Source: Notospermus geniculatus (Eukaryota > Nemertea > Pilidiophora > Heteronemertea > Lineidae). From it: DNA of 64,000 bases. The notes beneath the pieces are model-generated. The model searched no databases, had not been told where the DNA came from, and worked only from the letters and a program-made list of their open reading frames with translations. A program made the translations under genes and the position numbers. Of this stretch, positions 42,495 through 55,344 are shown piece by piece (position 1 is the first letter of the stretch; every line of letters starts with the position of its first letter). The stretch spans positions 468,170-532,169 of the forward strand of contig NMRB01000176.1 of the NCBI GenBank assembly GCA_002633025.1. Direction: 5' to 3'.

Positions 42495-43720
42495 ATCACC
42501 AACCAGATGTAACGAACAACGTGCATGTATCCAATCAATTTCTTTACCATTAGCTATCGATAAGGTTCCTAATTTCCACACGCGTAACCGTGGGGATGAT
42601 GGAAATCGGGCTCCGAATTTAATGATCCAGACGGCTAGCAGGATGTTTCCGAGTACTTGTGGCCAGATAAGAGATGTTGAGTGTTATTAGGACACACGGG
42701 AAATTACATTGCCGTGATTCGGACGAAAAAGTTGTATTAATGAGTGAGGGACCACTTGTGGGAATGAGCCTCTCGAGGTAACGAGACGTGCCTAAGATGA
42801 AGGGAGTGACTACTTCGGGTAGTTCTTCATGGTTGATTGGTGATGATATGGACGTTAGAGTACCGTACTGCACAGTCGTATCATTACATGTATCTTACCT
42901 CTAGCTTTCTTATCATAGGATATCTTTTTCCACTTCTTTTTTGTTATACCGTACTGTCTTCAACAATAACTGACAACGACTTTCTCTTTCCAACAGACTT
43001 CGAATGATATATGAGAAAACGATATGATATAAGTATTAGAAGGAGAAAAGCAGAGACGAAAGGGGTGAAAAACTGGAAATGTGAAAGGATCCTTTACAGC
43101 AAATTTGATATCCATGATATAGAGTAACATCAAGGCTTTCAGGTGCTATTTTCATCCAGCAAGAAAAAGGCCCTTTTCGTCTAAATCCAAATCGCACACT
43201 ATTCTGACCTTTTGGAGGGTTCAGAAAACTTTCAAGCCTTGAGTCATGCTGGTTCTCCCTCTGCAGAAAAAGGATCCAGTGACACAACTGTCAACTTTGC
43301 CATGACATGTGGCCATTTGTAACCTGACGGATACTTTCACCTTTTTTCTGGACATATGTATTTTACTCATGGACAACGGGAGCTGTTCTTGATGGGGTGG
43401 ACCTTGCTGGAGGGGCCTGGCCCGACTGAATTCTCCCACAGACCACTCTGAAACAATTCTCACACGACTCCATATTTATAATTGCAATGCCATCTACCAG
43501 ACTATCGAGTAACTAAAACTTGCTGTGTAGGGGATTCTTGTTGTGGCATGATTGGCAAATAAAGGGTTAACGTGCAAAATAATAAAAATCCCTTTCTTTC
43601 CACACTAGATATGAGTAAGATGAACGTACTCAACAGAATGAAAACTGTCAAGAAACAAAGAAAGAATGAACTGAGAAATCAGTAGGCCTAGGTTCATCGA
43701 AATGGGAAGTGTGGTGACAT
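42495..43720. other. Spacer without recognised gene
   Basis: Ordinary A/T-rich sequence; short ORFs only. Confidence 0.4.
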
Positions 43721-43723
43721 AAA

Positions 43724-43848
43724 GGCCCGTATTCTAGAACGTTCCTTAACGTTAAGGTCGACCTTACATGTAAGTCTATTGTAAAACCATCGAGAACAAT
43801 AGATTTAAGGTGGACCTTAATGTTAAGGAACGTTCTAGAATACGGCCC
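43724..43848. mobile_element. MITE with GGCCGTATTCTAGAACG ends
   Basis: cccgtattctagaacgttcc pairs with ggaacgttctagaatacggg-like sequence at the right end. The inner part aaggtcgacctta...taaggtggacctta also pairs around gtctattgtaaaacc. Relatives: 53,475-53,594, 53,838-53,956, 59,801-59,920 and a truncated one at 58,874-58,975. Confidence 0.88.
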
Positions 43849-45100
43849 AAAGACTCAACCATTTTTCGCTATCGTATCTTCATCAACCAATACAGAAGTC
43901 CTGCATACTGAATGCTTTGATACGTCTGAAAATTTGTGTGCCATCTTGTGAAAAAAAGCATAAGACATGAGAATTCAAACCAAGTCGTATACTGGCGCAT
44001 TCTCCACAGCAGGTCCGGGCCTGACTACTTCCGGTCGTCAATTCCATCCCTACCACCACTGACGGCCATGTTTTTTCGCTTCTCAGGAAAGTTGAAATAC
44101 AAACACAAGGGATTTGGCGCCCCCAACGTACACCGCCGCCCCTGACTGCCTGAGTAATACGATATACTCGAGAAAAAATACCTTTTTTTCTCTGGTGTAA
44201 TATGTTACTCGGGGAGGGGGGGGCATTGTACGTCAGAGGTGCCCAATATACCTGATGGCACATTCACCTTAGCAACGAACAACATGGACGCAAGTGTTGG
44301 TAGAGATAAAATATTCTATTGGATGTTCAAAGGAGGCTGATGTGGTCAAAGTAATAGCAGCCTCGTGTGCAGAACGATGACACCCCTGGCATTATATTCC
44401 AGTCCCCTCAAGACAGGCTTCATCCATCATTAATATTGGTGAGCAAGGGTCTGAAAACATCCAATGATCATCACGTGTTGACATAGCAACCATATGTTTG
44501 CAGGTGGTAATTTGCCAACATCCATCACATGTTGCCAGATATTGGTTTGGTAGACATGGGTACTGACTTGGTCGGTGTATGGATGAAAGTAAAACTTAAA
44601 CATCAGCGTGTGCTGATGCCATGATGCAAATTATAATAGGGTAAAGCAGTTTCTTGTCCTCTTCCTTTAATAACTATCCTCTCCCTGAATCAGTGGCTGA
44701 TATTCATGAAAGATACTAAATGCTTTTACTTCAAGTTTTGAGTACATTTACTGTGCAAAAAGCATTTGCTAACTTTTATAAATAGGCCCTAGTAGTCAGT
44801 AGCATGCCGTGTATGAACGTTGGACATCCAAAAACTACCGGTACATTGTTTTGTTGGACACTACCCTGATGTGTCGCCTATAAGTAAGAGAGTCAAGAGG
44901 TGATTTCTATCAAAATACATGTACCGGTACAACTGCTTTATGTACACGTATGCATCCATCTTAGGCTTGATGCAAACACCCTTTATCGTTAATGAAATAT
45001 AAGCACGATGAATATGAAGGTAGGCAAGGTTCTCGAGTAGAAAAAAACTTTCCTCCAGTATGCTAATGTACATGTATGAAGGTTGAAAATATCCTAACTC
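43849..45100. other. Spacer without recognised gene
   Basis: Contains a fragment of the gcttttactt MITE (44,690-44,790). A gtaagagagtcaagaggtgatt segment at 44,884 recurs at 45,296. No exon recognised. Confidence 0.4.
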
Positions 45101-45104
45101 TAAA

Positions 45105-45220
45105 CCTGATATCCAATAAAAAGCACAAAGAACGACACAAAAAATGATATAATACGAAGGGTCGTCTCCGAATTTCACAAATTTTCGACCCCAACCGGGG
45201 TCTTCCTCAGTCATTTTCTA
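45105..45220 (-). repeat. Dispersed repeat with GTTGGGGTCGAAAATT core, fragment 2
   Basis: On the minus strand it reads gaggaagaccccggttgggg, then tcgaaaatttgtgaaattcgg and a stretch coding for hydrophobic residues (YYIIFCVVLCAFYWI). It matches 10,858-10,975 and, more weakly, 31,712-31,800. Confidence 0.5.
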
Positions 45221-45840
45221 GTCGAGCTACCAGAAGTGAAAAAAATTTCCCTTTCTGGTATAGCTCTAACTCTAAACCTGATATACTATCTGAAAAGTAA
45301 GAGAGCCAGGAGGTGATTTCCATCAAATACAGCTCGGCATCCAGTCTTCAGGTTCACCCACGCCAGTTGCAACTTTCTCCATTTTGCACCAAGATGACGT
45401 CTTTATCTACACAGCGAAAAAAACTATATACTGCGTTCGGCAACACGAAAAATACCGATAAATACAAAATCAACTTAACTCTCATCTTTCCCATATCTTT
45501 CGAAACCCCTAAGCACTCATAAGTATTTTATCAAACGCTCTTATCATTGTCAAACATATTAGCAAGATAAAAATATGAAGATAGTGGCCATGGTTCTTGA
45601 GTGATATTGCTGAGAACCATCAACTGCTTGTACGCTTTTATGACTTATAATTGATATTCGAAGCAGACTGAGAGATGATTGAATTTCTGTAATCGTTAAC
45701 CCGAGTAACAGCCGCGATTGCCACCAAAGGAAATGACAGCGTCTGTCTAAAGCCTATCAGCATGCCTACCATGAGCATGTCTTGATTTACTCGATCTCTT
45801 CAACGCCAAGGAGTGCTCTAACAAACTACCGGTATCATCC

Positions 45841-46308
45841 ACGGTGTACAATCAACCTTGCCGTACAGCTACGGGAGAAAGTTCCGGTCACATACGCTTG
45901 GCAAAGCTGAGATTCCAAATTACTATAAATACCACTGCTAAGGGCAAAACGACAGTCCTAGGTGAACGAATGCACTATAAAAGGCATGCTGCTGTAATAT
46001 CTCCAAGAAATTCGCAGGAGAACGCATGGAAAATCGGCAATTTTAAAATGAACTGTACGGCTGCGTGAGAATTAGACTTCTCCCGCAGCCGTACAGTTCA
46101 TTTTAAAATTGCCGATTTTCCATGCGCTCTCCTGCGAATTTCTGGGGGATATTGCAGCAGCTAGGCTTTTTTAGTGTATTCATTCGCCTTGGGTTATCAT
46201 TTTGCCCTTAGCATGGTATTTATAGCGATTTGGAATCTCAGCTTTGCCAAGCGTATGTGACCGGAACTTTCTCCCGCAGCTGTACGGCAAGGTTGATTGT
46301 ACACCGTG
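45841..46308. mobile_element. Near-perfect 468-bp palindrome (foldback)
   Basis: The left arm 45,841-46,066 is the reverse complement of 46,083-46,308 with only scattered mismatches. The loop is about 16 bases and is itself partly complementary (gagaa/ttctc). The outer end is acggtgtacaatcaacc and the inner end tgtacggctgcg. The 74-codon ORF over the left arm is not domain-like. No target-site duplication is evident. If transcribed it would form a 226-bp hairpin RNA. Confidence 0.92.
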
Positions 46309-46969
46309 TCATCGGTGTCTCTGAACAACTCTGATACTCAAGTCCCTCCAGCCAGGTGTGCCTGCCCGCCTTGTTGACAGTATCAAAATAATTATGTAAA
46401 CGTCAAAATATGTAAACATATGTAAAATATGTAAACGTGTGTCGATGAGAAGCTCCGTGCGGAAAGTTAGAAGATCTTTATTCAACAGCTGTGGAAAAGT
46501 CAACGAGAATCTTCGACTTCACTGATGAGTATAGGCCCTGGATATTGACCCTGAAGTGGTTGCACGTCGTAACGTTACGAATCTTCTGCGAGGAGATCAA
46601 TCCATCAATACAGCCAAGCGCCATGTTAATGAAATTGTTGCGATGAATGGTTAACGTTTCTGTACACTGAGAGGAGTGTCAAACATCTTGCAAGCGATTT
46701 CTGATGAGGAGGCGAGAAGGAAGAGACATGGAGTGATTGATGAGGCTTCAACATCAACATAACAGAGGGTAACACAAACATAATGTCCTATAAAAAACGA
46801 AAACCTTTTGAATCGGTCCAACGATGTCTCCTGGGTAACACCTGCTAGATATAATGAAATGTCCAGGGACATTGTGCTCAACTCTCTGATGAGGCCGGTT
46901 ATATGAAACTGTGACTCTCATGATGAATGTTGAAGGATCAGTATAGATAAGATAAAGCTGATTACACCA

Positions 46970-47464
46970 AAATATTTTTAGACGTCAAAAATTCTATTTT
47001 TCAAGATGGCCACCTGGCGGCCATATCTGAAGTTCGGTGGGACTGAAATTTTAGTATACATGTAGAGGATACTTACGCAGACATGTAGCCAACTTTAAAA
47101 CATCTTAACCTTGCTAACATCTTAACCTTTACTACTGAAGAGACATGGGCCAAAATCCATTTTTCAAGATGGTTTCCTGGCGGCCATGTCTGACTGGGTC
47201 GAAATTTTGTGTATTTGTAGAGGGTGCCTAGATATATCTTCACACCAAACCAAGACACTCTATGTCAAATAGCCACGAAATGTGCCAGCCAACAGTGGAA
47301 TTTTGAACTTCGACCTCTGTGACCTTGAAAAGTGGGTCAAATCAAAAACGATGGACGACGACGGCGAGGAGGGACGACGGACAACACACCATAAAAAAGA
47401 AGGAGAGTTCCCCACAGATTTGTAGCTCACCTCTGCAAGGTGAGTTAAAAATCTGTGGGGGAAT
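46970..47464. repeat. SINE/LINE-like repeat with internal duplication and hairpin end
   Basis: Contains two copies of a segment tttttcaagatgg...ctggcggccat (46,998 and 47,160), then gtgaccttgaaaagtgggtca, gacgacgacggcgagg, and a terminal agctcacc...ggtgagttaaaaa hairpin. The last part is embedded in a further inverted repeat ttccccacagattt / aaatctgtgggggaa. The layout resembles retroposons common in marine invertebrates. The overlapping 131-codon minus-strand ORF is not protein-like. Confidence 0.6.
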
Positions 47465-48990
47465 CTTCTACGTAGATTTGGTTGTTTACTAAATTGCTGA
47501 TTGGTTGTGCTGAATTTATCCCATTCTTGCAGTGTTTCACGTAAACTTTTCAACAGGGGAACGCAGAGCAATTTGTCACTCTCATTTAACAGTATATACC
47601 CCATTTTCACCTGGAGATCCCTTAAGTTCACCGTCCAGGACGTATGTAGCACCACTCACATTGCATTACAGTATAAGTCTTGAGAATATTCATTTATCCA
47701 CGCCTAAGATATGTTAAGGCAGCATTAAGACAACAGCAGGAAATTCAATTAGTCACATCTGTCAACAAATGATTAATTAGATTACTTTGTTGGCAACTAA
47801 CGGTTGAGAATTTCTGCAAGAACCATTTGCCCAATAAGGCAATTATTTGATCAAATTGACAGAATGCATTGAGAAAGAGGATTCAGTATTTCAGGTAAAC
47901 ATGGCGCGTGTCTTTCTATTCCTTAGAACAACGTGTTCAAAATTGCTGACTAGTGTGTCTTTATTTTATCTTTTTAAATACCCAGGACCTTTTGGGAAGT
48001 TTATTCGAATATGCAGTGTTTTCTCAGACAAACTCAAGTTTGACAACATAAGAAAATAAAAATCCACCAGTTCTCATAAAATTTCAGGCCATAGCTACAA
48101 AGGATTATCTGAAAAGGCCCCAGGACGTACATGTAACACTCGTCAAAATTTAGACACCAATGAATTCAGAAAACACTCAGCTTCGTCTAACAGATTAAAT
48201 CCAATAGAGCTGTTCATAGATGAAAGAAATTAATCCAGATCATGTTCAAAACCAATAAACCATCCTATAATTCAAAATGGTCTGCTCTTATATGGCTTAT
48301 TATTTCCTCTCAGCTCACAGTTATTGCATATAAACGTCAACAGTCAGTTCCATGGGATGCTGGTCGGATATCAGTGTAACTTTCTGCTAAAGCTAATATG
48401 AACTGATTGAAAGTTTTAGATATACTATATTCCAGTATGGTTCAAAGAGAACTTCACATTCTTCATGCACCCAACGACAGCGAAATCATTGGGCCAATAA
48501 TTTCAAGGCAAAGAGTACGATTATCGACTCCCTTCAGCATTAAACACGCTAGAGACATAGCATCGACTGTGACCTGTACAATGTTTTCAGTGATGCTCGT
48601 TTGGACGACGCAATGATGCTGAGGCCGTCATAGGTCAAGTCACTGCCAAACCGACGAATGTGCACTATGCAGCATAGACACAGTCATCAAACAGGCGACA
48701 GATTTAACTGGCTCATGGTGGCCTGGAGGCAACACCTGTTTCTTGTGTATCAAACCAGGCTATTTCGCAGATTGAAGGGGAATTACAGCAAAGCGATTTC
48801 TTTTTTCAAGTTGAACGATCTCATCGGGTACATTTCATTGACATGGTAGGTATCGGTAATGTGAAAGTAGTTTATTCAGCTGCTCCTGAAGCTGGTAGTA
48901 CACACACACAGAATTCATGTACCTGGTACGTGAGATTATCTCACTGACATCATTTTCGACAGCTTACTGACACCATTAAAGTTTTAGACT
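47465..48990. other. Spacer without recognised gene
   Basis: A/T-rich; short ORFs only; no repeat structure recognised. Confidence 0.4.
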
Positions 48991-49029
48991 ATTCATCGAC
49001 ACCTTAGAGTGTGATATTGGGAAACAGAC

Positions 49030-50600
49030 AAAACAAACTCTGTTCTCCCTAAACTCCTAAAAGAAATCAACTACATTTGGATCTCATTCCCGCAACATCC
49101 CCTCACCAAACAGACACAGTGCTTTCGTTTCTTTTTCATCCTGTGACAACACATGAAAGAGGAAAAGCAATTGGGAAAGAAAGAAAGTGATTTCTAACAA
49201 CCAATGAATTTCCCGTGAGACAGATTACCAGCTTCTTGTAGCAGGAAACACTAGACCAAATTGCATTAGCGTGGAAGTCTTGTATTCTCTTTGGTAACCG
49301 AACCACCAGGTATCAGGGAAAATAATGATGTTGCTTGCGGATCGCATACAAACATTTTCCCATTTATTTTATTTCATTTGCAGGAAACATCGAAATGGAA
49401 TGAAACAATAGATTTCTAGAATCGGCGCAGGTGATATGGGTATCAGATTGAATCTCCATCAAGCAGTTGCATCAGGAAAATTTTTCTTTTCTCACTTGGC
49501 ATTTAATGGCAAGCCATTATCTTTAAAAGAAGTTCGTGCTTCATCAGCAGTTACTGACTTTTAGCCCAGAAACGAGGCCATTATCCCAGTGGACATTAAG
49601 ACCTGGCATAAACTACCGCCTAGAAGTCATGGGAACTTCCTAGCATTTTGGCCTATGGATGTGGCACTGGTGAACATTTTTATCCCAGTTGTCTGTATAC
49701 TGTCAACCATTTCCCGAAGAGAGATTTGAAGCGAAGTAACAGACAGGAAACAAAGCATTATTGGAGATTTGCCATTTGCAGGGAAGGAAATGATGCTGAT
49801 GAAAAAGATACCTGTAGGATGATTAAAGAGAGTAACAACAAGTGATTTCCAATATGTCATCTTGATACAGTAAGGGATCAACAGGAAGACTGCAAATGCA
49901 GGACACACTCTCTCTTGAGACTCCAATCACACACCTGGAAGCCTACCTCATGGATTTGGCAAATTTGCCAATACAATTTGTTCCCAAGTTATCAGACCTG
50001 TTTGTGTGTTTTCAGTGTACGAAAATTTCAGGGGTAGATCTACTGATATGACACCATTCCCAGATACCAGGTGGTTCTGTTGCTAAAGAGGATAAAATAG
50101 TCCGGGAGCCAAACCGCCACATTTCGGTGAACCTGGTTTTGTCGAATAAAGTTTGTTCTCTCTTGTTTCTGGTAGTCTAGGTCTTGCTTATCATGAATCA
50201 GGAGGGTGCCAGTTGATATCCCTCGGGCAACTCTTGATATTAACCCCTTTCTCTCCAATACAGTCAAATCCTGAAAGACTCAAGTTTCCTTTGTAAATAA
50301 GATTGATTCACTGAATCAAACTGTTGAATTTACGTGGAATGTCTTACATGTATATCCTCCTCTTTGGCAACATAACCACCAGGTAGTGTGTTTCCCATTA
50401 AAGTACAAAAGCTGCTAATCTGTCTCACTTGATTCATTGGTTGTTAGAAATCACGTTCTTTCTTTGCTTTTCCTCTTTGATGTGTTGTCATTCCGAAGTT
50501 ACCCGATCTGTTTGCGTTTCTTCAGTCTCCGAATATTTCAGGGGTCCTGATACTTGCTTCCGTACGACATCACAATTACCATCAATATCTGGTTCCCCGA
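49030..50600. repeat. Cluster of diverged inverted and direct repeats
   Basis: The segment 49,127-49,250 (with tttctaacaaccaatgaattt) is found inverted at 50,405-50,500. The tctttggyaaccraaccaccagg motif occurs at 49,283, inverted at 50,056 and again at 50,355. The stretch at 49,993-50,040 (ctgtttgtgtgttttcag, aatttcaggggt) recurs in the same orientation at 50,507-50,550. Probably an old, rearranged transposon; no protein remnant recognised. Confidence 0.55.
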
Positions 50601-53470
50601 ATATTGACAGTGAAAGCTGATATGAAGAATAGAAATCATTTCCATTTTCACATCAGTTATGGACCATTAGCAAGCCTTCACCTTTTCAAGACGTGTCGGA
50701 TATTGATCCAGAGAACAAGATGAAAAATGTCGTCTGCCCCAAGGAGCGCTTTTAATATCTTTCTTTGCTCATCCTGGCAGGTAATGGCCCACTTAGTCTG
50801 GCCAAACAACCATTATTTCTGCATCACTGTCATGCATATGGATTTTCGCAACACCTCCATCATGTCATTTGCCATTTTCGTGATTTCGATCAAAACGAGA
50901 GTAGAGAACCTAAAGGCTATGGCTGAGGTGATAATATTTGAAGTATTGGCGGCAGCTGTTAAAGCAATGAACCATCAGTATGACATATATTGGACTTCAG
51001 ACACAAAAAAGAGAAGGCACCATCTTTATAAGTTAATAATGACACTCGCTTAAGATCATACTTTGAAAGTATAACATGCATTTTGTGAAATATTATTTTT
51101 TACTGTCGGAAATCAAGCTTTTCATTACATTGAAGTGAACTGATGCAGCGTAGAGAACCACCATCTAATATTGCACCCCCTTAATGTGGTAGGTAGCACT
51201 CAACACCTCAAGTCGTATCCTCCAACTTTTGTATGAATAATATCACATTGTTCATAAATTCTTCTTCATCTTTAGATGGGGCTAATAAAGCCATATTTCG
51301 TCATAGCCTCGTCTATTGCATGTTAAATTTCATGTTGCATTTGACAATGAACTATATTCAATTTTAAAAAAACACCTTGGTCCAACATGGTGATAAACAA
51401 ACTGATAAAAAGCAATTTTTCAGGTCCCCTTTAATAATCCCACGACCAAGGCCCACATTTTGTCCCTGTCTGACGACCTACCACGTTATTTCACTAAGAT
51501 ACCACCTGCCTGGCTTCTTATCGATTTTCATTATACGTTGCACAAGGACATACCAGTCTTCACTCATTGTCGCCAGTAAATGTCCTGTTATGCGAGGTTA
51601 TGGCCCTTAATAGCCATTATATCAATATCACTGTCTCGAAATTCTGATCCGAGGACCAATTTTGGTACGGTCCTCTCCGCATTTATTTTTTGCCAGTAAA
51701 GTTCCATAATGACACTTCTGCAGCGTCGAAAGATGTGGGGCTTCCGTAGGGATGAGGTACCGTACCTGTCGTGCTAGGCTCACTTTTATGATGTTGCATT
51801 AGCACAATGCATTCTGTGTACAGATGTACGTTTGGCATTTTTAATGAGCTCCGTGCGTTTATTTTCTTGAAGGGTTAATGAAGAAACATACGGTTCCTAT
51901 GTATTTCAATGCATCAAATTTCAGATCAGGTGGGCCAATCTGCACATGTACATGCAACACTGATCCCATTGGCACCTGTTAATCAGCTACCAAATATTTA
52001 TCCAGCGAAGTTGATGCGTCAGAAGTACGACACGTCAGTTAGATCAAACAGCAGTCAGTCCTGTATCTTAGGCAGATTCCACAGCAGGAATTTCAGCATC
52101 TTAATCTTCTTCACGATACTCAGATGGCTGATGTCGATGCCTTGATATGAGATCCGAGCTCCTGATGTGACAACACATCACCCACGTCACCAGTTTTGTT
52201 CCAATAACTCTGTTCTTATGGTACTCCCATGCTTTTCCTTTAGATGATGATTCAGTACCCTCCCTGAGTGTACCACTTAACCAGGGAAGCCATTTTAAAC
52301 TTGAGGCATAGTACGACTAATTCGTGATGATAATAAATGCCTTGTCAAGTTGGATCAACCAACTGCCCTCATTTTGAAAATATTTCTGCCCCTCACAATC
52401 AGATCACACAGAAAATTATTTGGTTTTTAATGGCAGTCTATCGTACCGACAGAAATTTCCATACCAATTCCTTCGGCTTGCTTGAAAATGGTAGAAACCA
52501 CTGTTTTATTTGAACACTTGTCAACATGATGCACGAGTATTAACCAGGACTCAGCAATGAATATATTTTTGTTGCTTTCTCTGTCAGCCAATGACTTAAA
52601 AAGCAAATTGGTGTGACCAAGCTGATCACTTCATTATTGTGTGCAGTAGATTGGAAAGAAAAGAGATGGAAAATTAAAGGCAATTTTCTGCCAATTTATT
52701 GTGTGGATAACGATTTTTTTCAAACATTGAATGAGGATGTGAAGAGAATTTTTACAAGGACTAGATCTTTGGAGTGATCAGCATTATCAGCATAATAAAG
52801 CTTTATTTTGCAGTTTTTGTCACATTTCAGATCATTGACTGTTTATTAAGAAAATTACAACGATGTGGCTTCAAAACACCTGCAGCAAAAATATCCATGT
52901 CATTGGAAAATACCTTCCAGTAGCATTAAAATTTCAGATATCAGTAATGATTCCAAGTATAGCAAAAAAACTCCAATGTCAGATAATTTCAACTTTTGTA
53001 ATGTTTTGCCAAAGGGAACTGCCGAGTGCAGAACCCATTACAGGCTGTGCTGAATCATTTCAACCCTTTGAACTGCCAATTAGATTTAAACGCCAGAAGA
53101 TAAGGGTATACCTTATTAAAGGGCAAAGATTTAGATAGTGGAGCCAAAGGGAAAATTAGGTCATCAGTTCCTCCAACTTATTTTTCACTGCTATAATCTA
53201 CAGTAAAGTAAGCATGAAAGCTGCAATATCACAGAGGATTCTCTTCAAAAGTAACTGCGTACCGAAAACACCACCGACTTGTTAAGGATGTTTGACATGT
53301 TTGATATCTAACGTTAGTAAATATTGTAGCGAAGTATCAGATCGTGGCTCAAGATATCAAGTTGTGCCTAGTTCACGAGCAATTAGGGAACGAAATGTTA
53401 GGAAGGCAGCAAAGACTTCATAAACGTACGGATATACACGTACAGAAAGGAATTCCAAGGCGAAAAAAAC
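50601..53470. other. Spacer without recognised gene
   Basis: Ordinary A/T-rich sequence with short ORFs; no domain, array or palindrome recognised. Confidence 0.35.
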
Positions 53471-53474
53471 TAAT

Positions 53475-53594
53475 GGGACGTATTTGAGAACGTCCCTCAA
53501 CATTAAGGGCCACCTTAAATCTATTGTTCTCGATGGTTTTACAATAGACTTAAGGTCTACCTTAACGTTGAGGAACGTTCTAAAATATGACCCT
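53475..53594. mobile_element. Diverged MITE of the GGCCGTATTCTAGAACG family
   Basis: gggacgtatttgagaacgt pairs with acgttctaaaatatgaccct. The loop gttctcgatggttttacaat is shared, inverted, with the element at 43,724-43,848. It abuts the start of the second duplication. Confidence 0.75.
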
Positions 53595-53597
53595 ATA

Positions 53598-53836
53598 ATA
53601 CCCCCATCACACTGAGCTAGTTCTGAGTACGTTCTTGAAAATTTTGCCGAACGGACTCAAACTGTGTGCGAACGGAGTGGACGTAGTGGCAACTTTTTAC
53701 AGTCGTTTTACGAACTTCATGGACGGGAAGGGTGTTCCAGAACATCGAAGCATGGGTTACACGTTCTAGCCCGTTTTACGATATTTTTAGGACGGGGCAG
53801 GACATTTTGAGAACTACTTCAGTGTGACAGGCCCTT
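53598..53836. mobile_element. MITE with imperfect CATCACACTGA ends
   Basis: The left end cccccatcacactgagctag and the right end ctacttcagtgtgacaggcc are imperfect inverse repeats. The interior acgttcttgaaaatttt also has weak internal symmetry. Copy at 59,568-59,797. Confidence 0.6.
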
Positions 53837-53837
53837 A

Positions 53838-53956
53838 TGGGCCGTATTCTAGAAGCTTCCTTAAGTGTGAGGTCGACCTTCAGCTATTGTTTGCAGGGCA
53901 GAATACAAAAGATTAAGGTCGACCTTACACTTAAGGAAGCTTCTAGAATACGGCCC
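53838..53956. mobile_element. MITE with GGGCCGTATTCTAGAAGC ends
   Basis: Inverted repeat gggccgtattctagaagctt / aagcttctagaatacggccc with inner pairing of cttaagtgtgaggtcgacct. The copy at 59,801-59,920 is near-identical. A copy at 58,874-58,975 has lost its right end. Confidence 0.9.
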
Positions 53957-54356
53957 TAAATGTTTTGTCCAAACTCCAGAACATCATTCAGCTGGATGCT
54001 AATAAATAATGGAAAAAGCAATCCGTGATTTCGGGTAATTCAACGGTATTACGTGTTCGTTCGTATCTAATTCTGATGGACAATCTGTCAAACATACATT
54101 GTGAGGCAGGTGTAGAGGTGTCATCTTCTAAGACTGATTCACCTCGAATAGGTGATTAACGACATAGGCTACCGCTGATTTGGGTTCATTCTGATAATGG
54201 ATTCAGCACCCTTTAACTTGTCAAGCAAACATGTCTACACTCTATTTCTCAGTTTTGATTGCGATTGGTTCACAAATACACTGAAAACGTTCACAACCTT
54301 GTAGAAAGTCCCATGGTCATACGGTCTTCAGTAAAGTGAAGTAAAGTAAAGTAAAG

Positions 54357-54545
54357 CATCACAGTTTAATCTTATATCACATGCACATCTGTACTCAAAG
54401 CAAACTCATCTGACCCGATCTGAACACTAATTTGCCCATATAAGCGGATTAATCTCATATCACATGCACATCTGTACTCAAAACAAACTCATCTGACCCG
54501 ATCTGAACACTAATTTGCCTATAGATACATGTATAAGCAGATTAA
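54357..54545. repeat. 83-bp satellite, about 2.3 units
   Basis: The word atcacatgcacatctg recurs 83 bases apart (54,376 and 54,459). The unit also contains caaactcatctgacccgatc and gaacactaatttgcctata. Further units are at 60,318-60,490, 60,893-61,052 and 61,547-61,745, and looser relatives near 55,430-55,560 and 57,430-57,510. Confidence 0.9.
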
Positions 54546-54857
54546 TTTCATATCATATGCACATCTGACCCGATCTGATGTACAGAAATGTCACATGCAT
54601 GACCTTTGCTGTCACAAATATCATTTAAAGAAGGGGTACACTGACAGGATTCCCCGGAGGAAATGCAGAACCGATGGGTTTAATGGGCAGGGAGTGGGGT
54701 ATGAAGGGATCATGACATGTCTCCAAGCATAACCTTTATGGCAGGAGTTTCAGTTCTGGCATTCAGGTATCCGATGTCTTATCTTATTTTGATTTAGAGG
54801 TTTTATATACTACAAAAAGACATACATGTAGTGCACGTACACGTACATGTAATAATA

Positions 54858-54985
54858 GAGAGTTTTCGCAAAGCCCCCGAAACGCCAACGCGAACGCCAA
54901 TCCCATTGTTCGATGCCACCGAGAGAGCACCGAACAATAGGATAGACGTTCGCGTCGGCGTTTCGGGGGCTTTGCGAAAACTCCC
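54858..54985. mobile_element. TA-flanked palindromic MITE, 128 bp, private to copy A
   Basis: Flanked by TA (54,856-54,857 and 54,986-54,987). The ends are gagagttttcgcaaagcccc and its inverse. The core acgccaacgcgaacgcc pairs with ggcgttcgcgtcggcgt-like sequence. The equivalent site in copy B (near 62,047) is empty. Same ends as the group at 8,780, 10,995 and 21,072, but an unrelated core. Confidence 0.9.
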
Positions 54986-55042
54986 TATTCTGGTTTTGAC
55001 GTCTGTTGATCATGATCATCATGGTTTTGTAAATGAAGTCTT

Positions 55043-55344
55043 AAGGCCTGTCTACACCATCAGCATTTCCAAAATATTCTAAACAACATTTTAGTTGCAA
55101 CACCGGCCTCTTTTGAGATTGTGACACAGTGTGGACAGACTTGCAACAATTAAAACATGTTTCGAAAATGTTTTAGAAATGTTGCAGAAGAATGCACATG
55201 GCATTTCTTCTGTCACATTTCTAAAACATTTTCAAAACACTGTCCACACTGTGCAACAATCCCAAAACAAGGGTGTTGCAGATTTGTTGCAACTCAATGT
55301 TTTTAGAATGTTTTGGAAATGTTGATAAGTGTAGACAGGCCTCT
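55043..55344. mobile_element. MITE with GGCCTGTCTACACC ends
   Basis: aaggcctgtctacaccatca pairs with tgataagtgtagacaggcct. The interior is repeated aaaacattt / aaatgttt words in both directions. A shorter sister in copy B is at 62,103-62,367, and a more distant one at 15,629-15,887. Confidence 0.85.

Noticed and set aside
41883-42553. Several low-complexity ORFs on both strands (Arg-Gln, His, Thr-Glu, Ser-Pro-Leu runs)
   Set aside because: They are direct readings of the 12-bp and 22-bp minisatellites. The peptide changes identity every unit in the 22-bp block.
47260-47655. 131-codon minus-strand ORF
   Set aside because: It starts inside the SINE/LINE-like repeat and reads its simple gacgacgacgg tract. 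No known domain.
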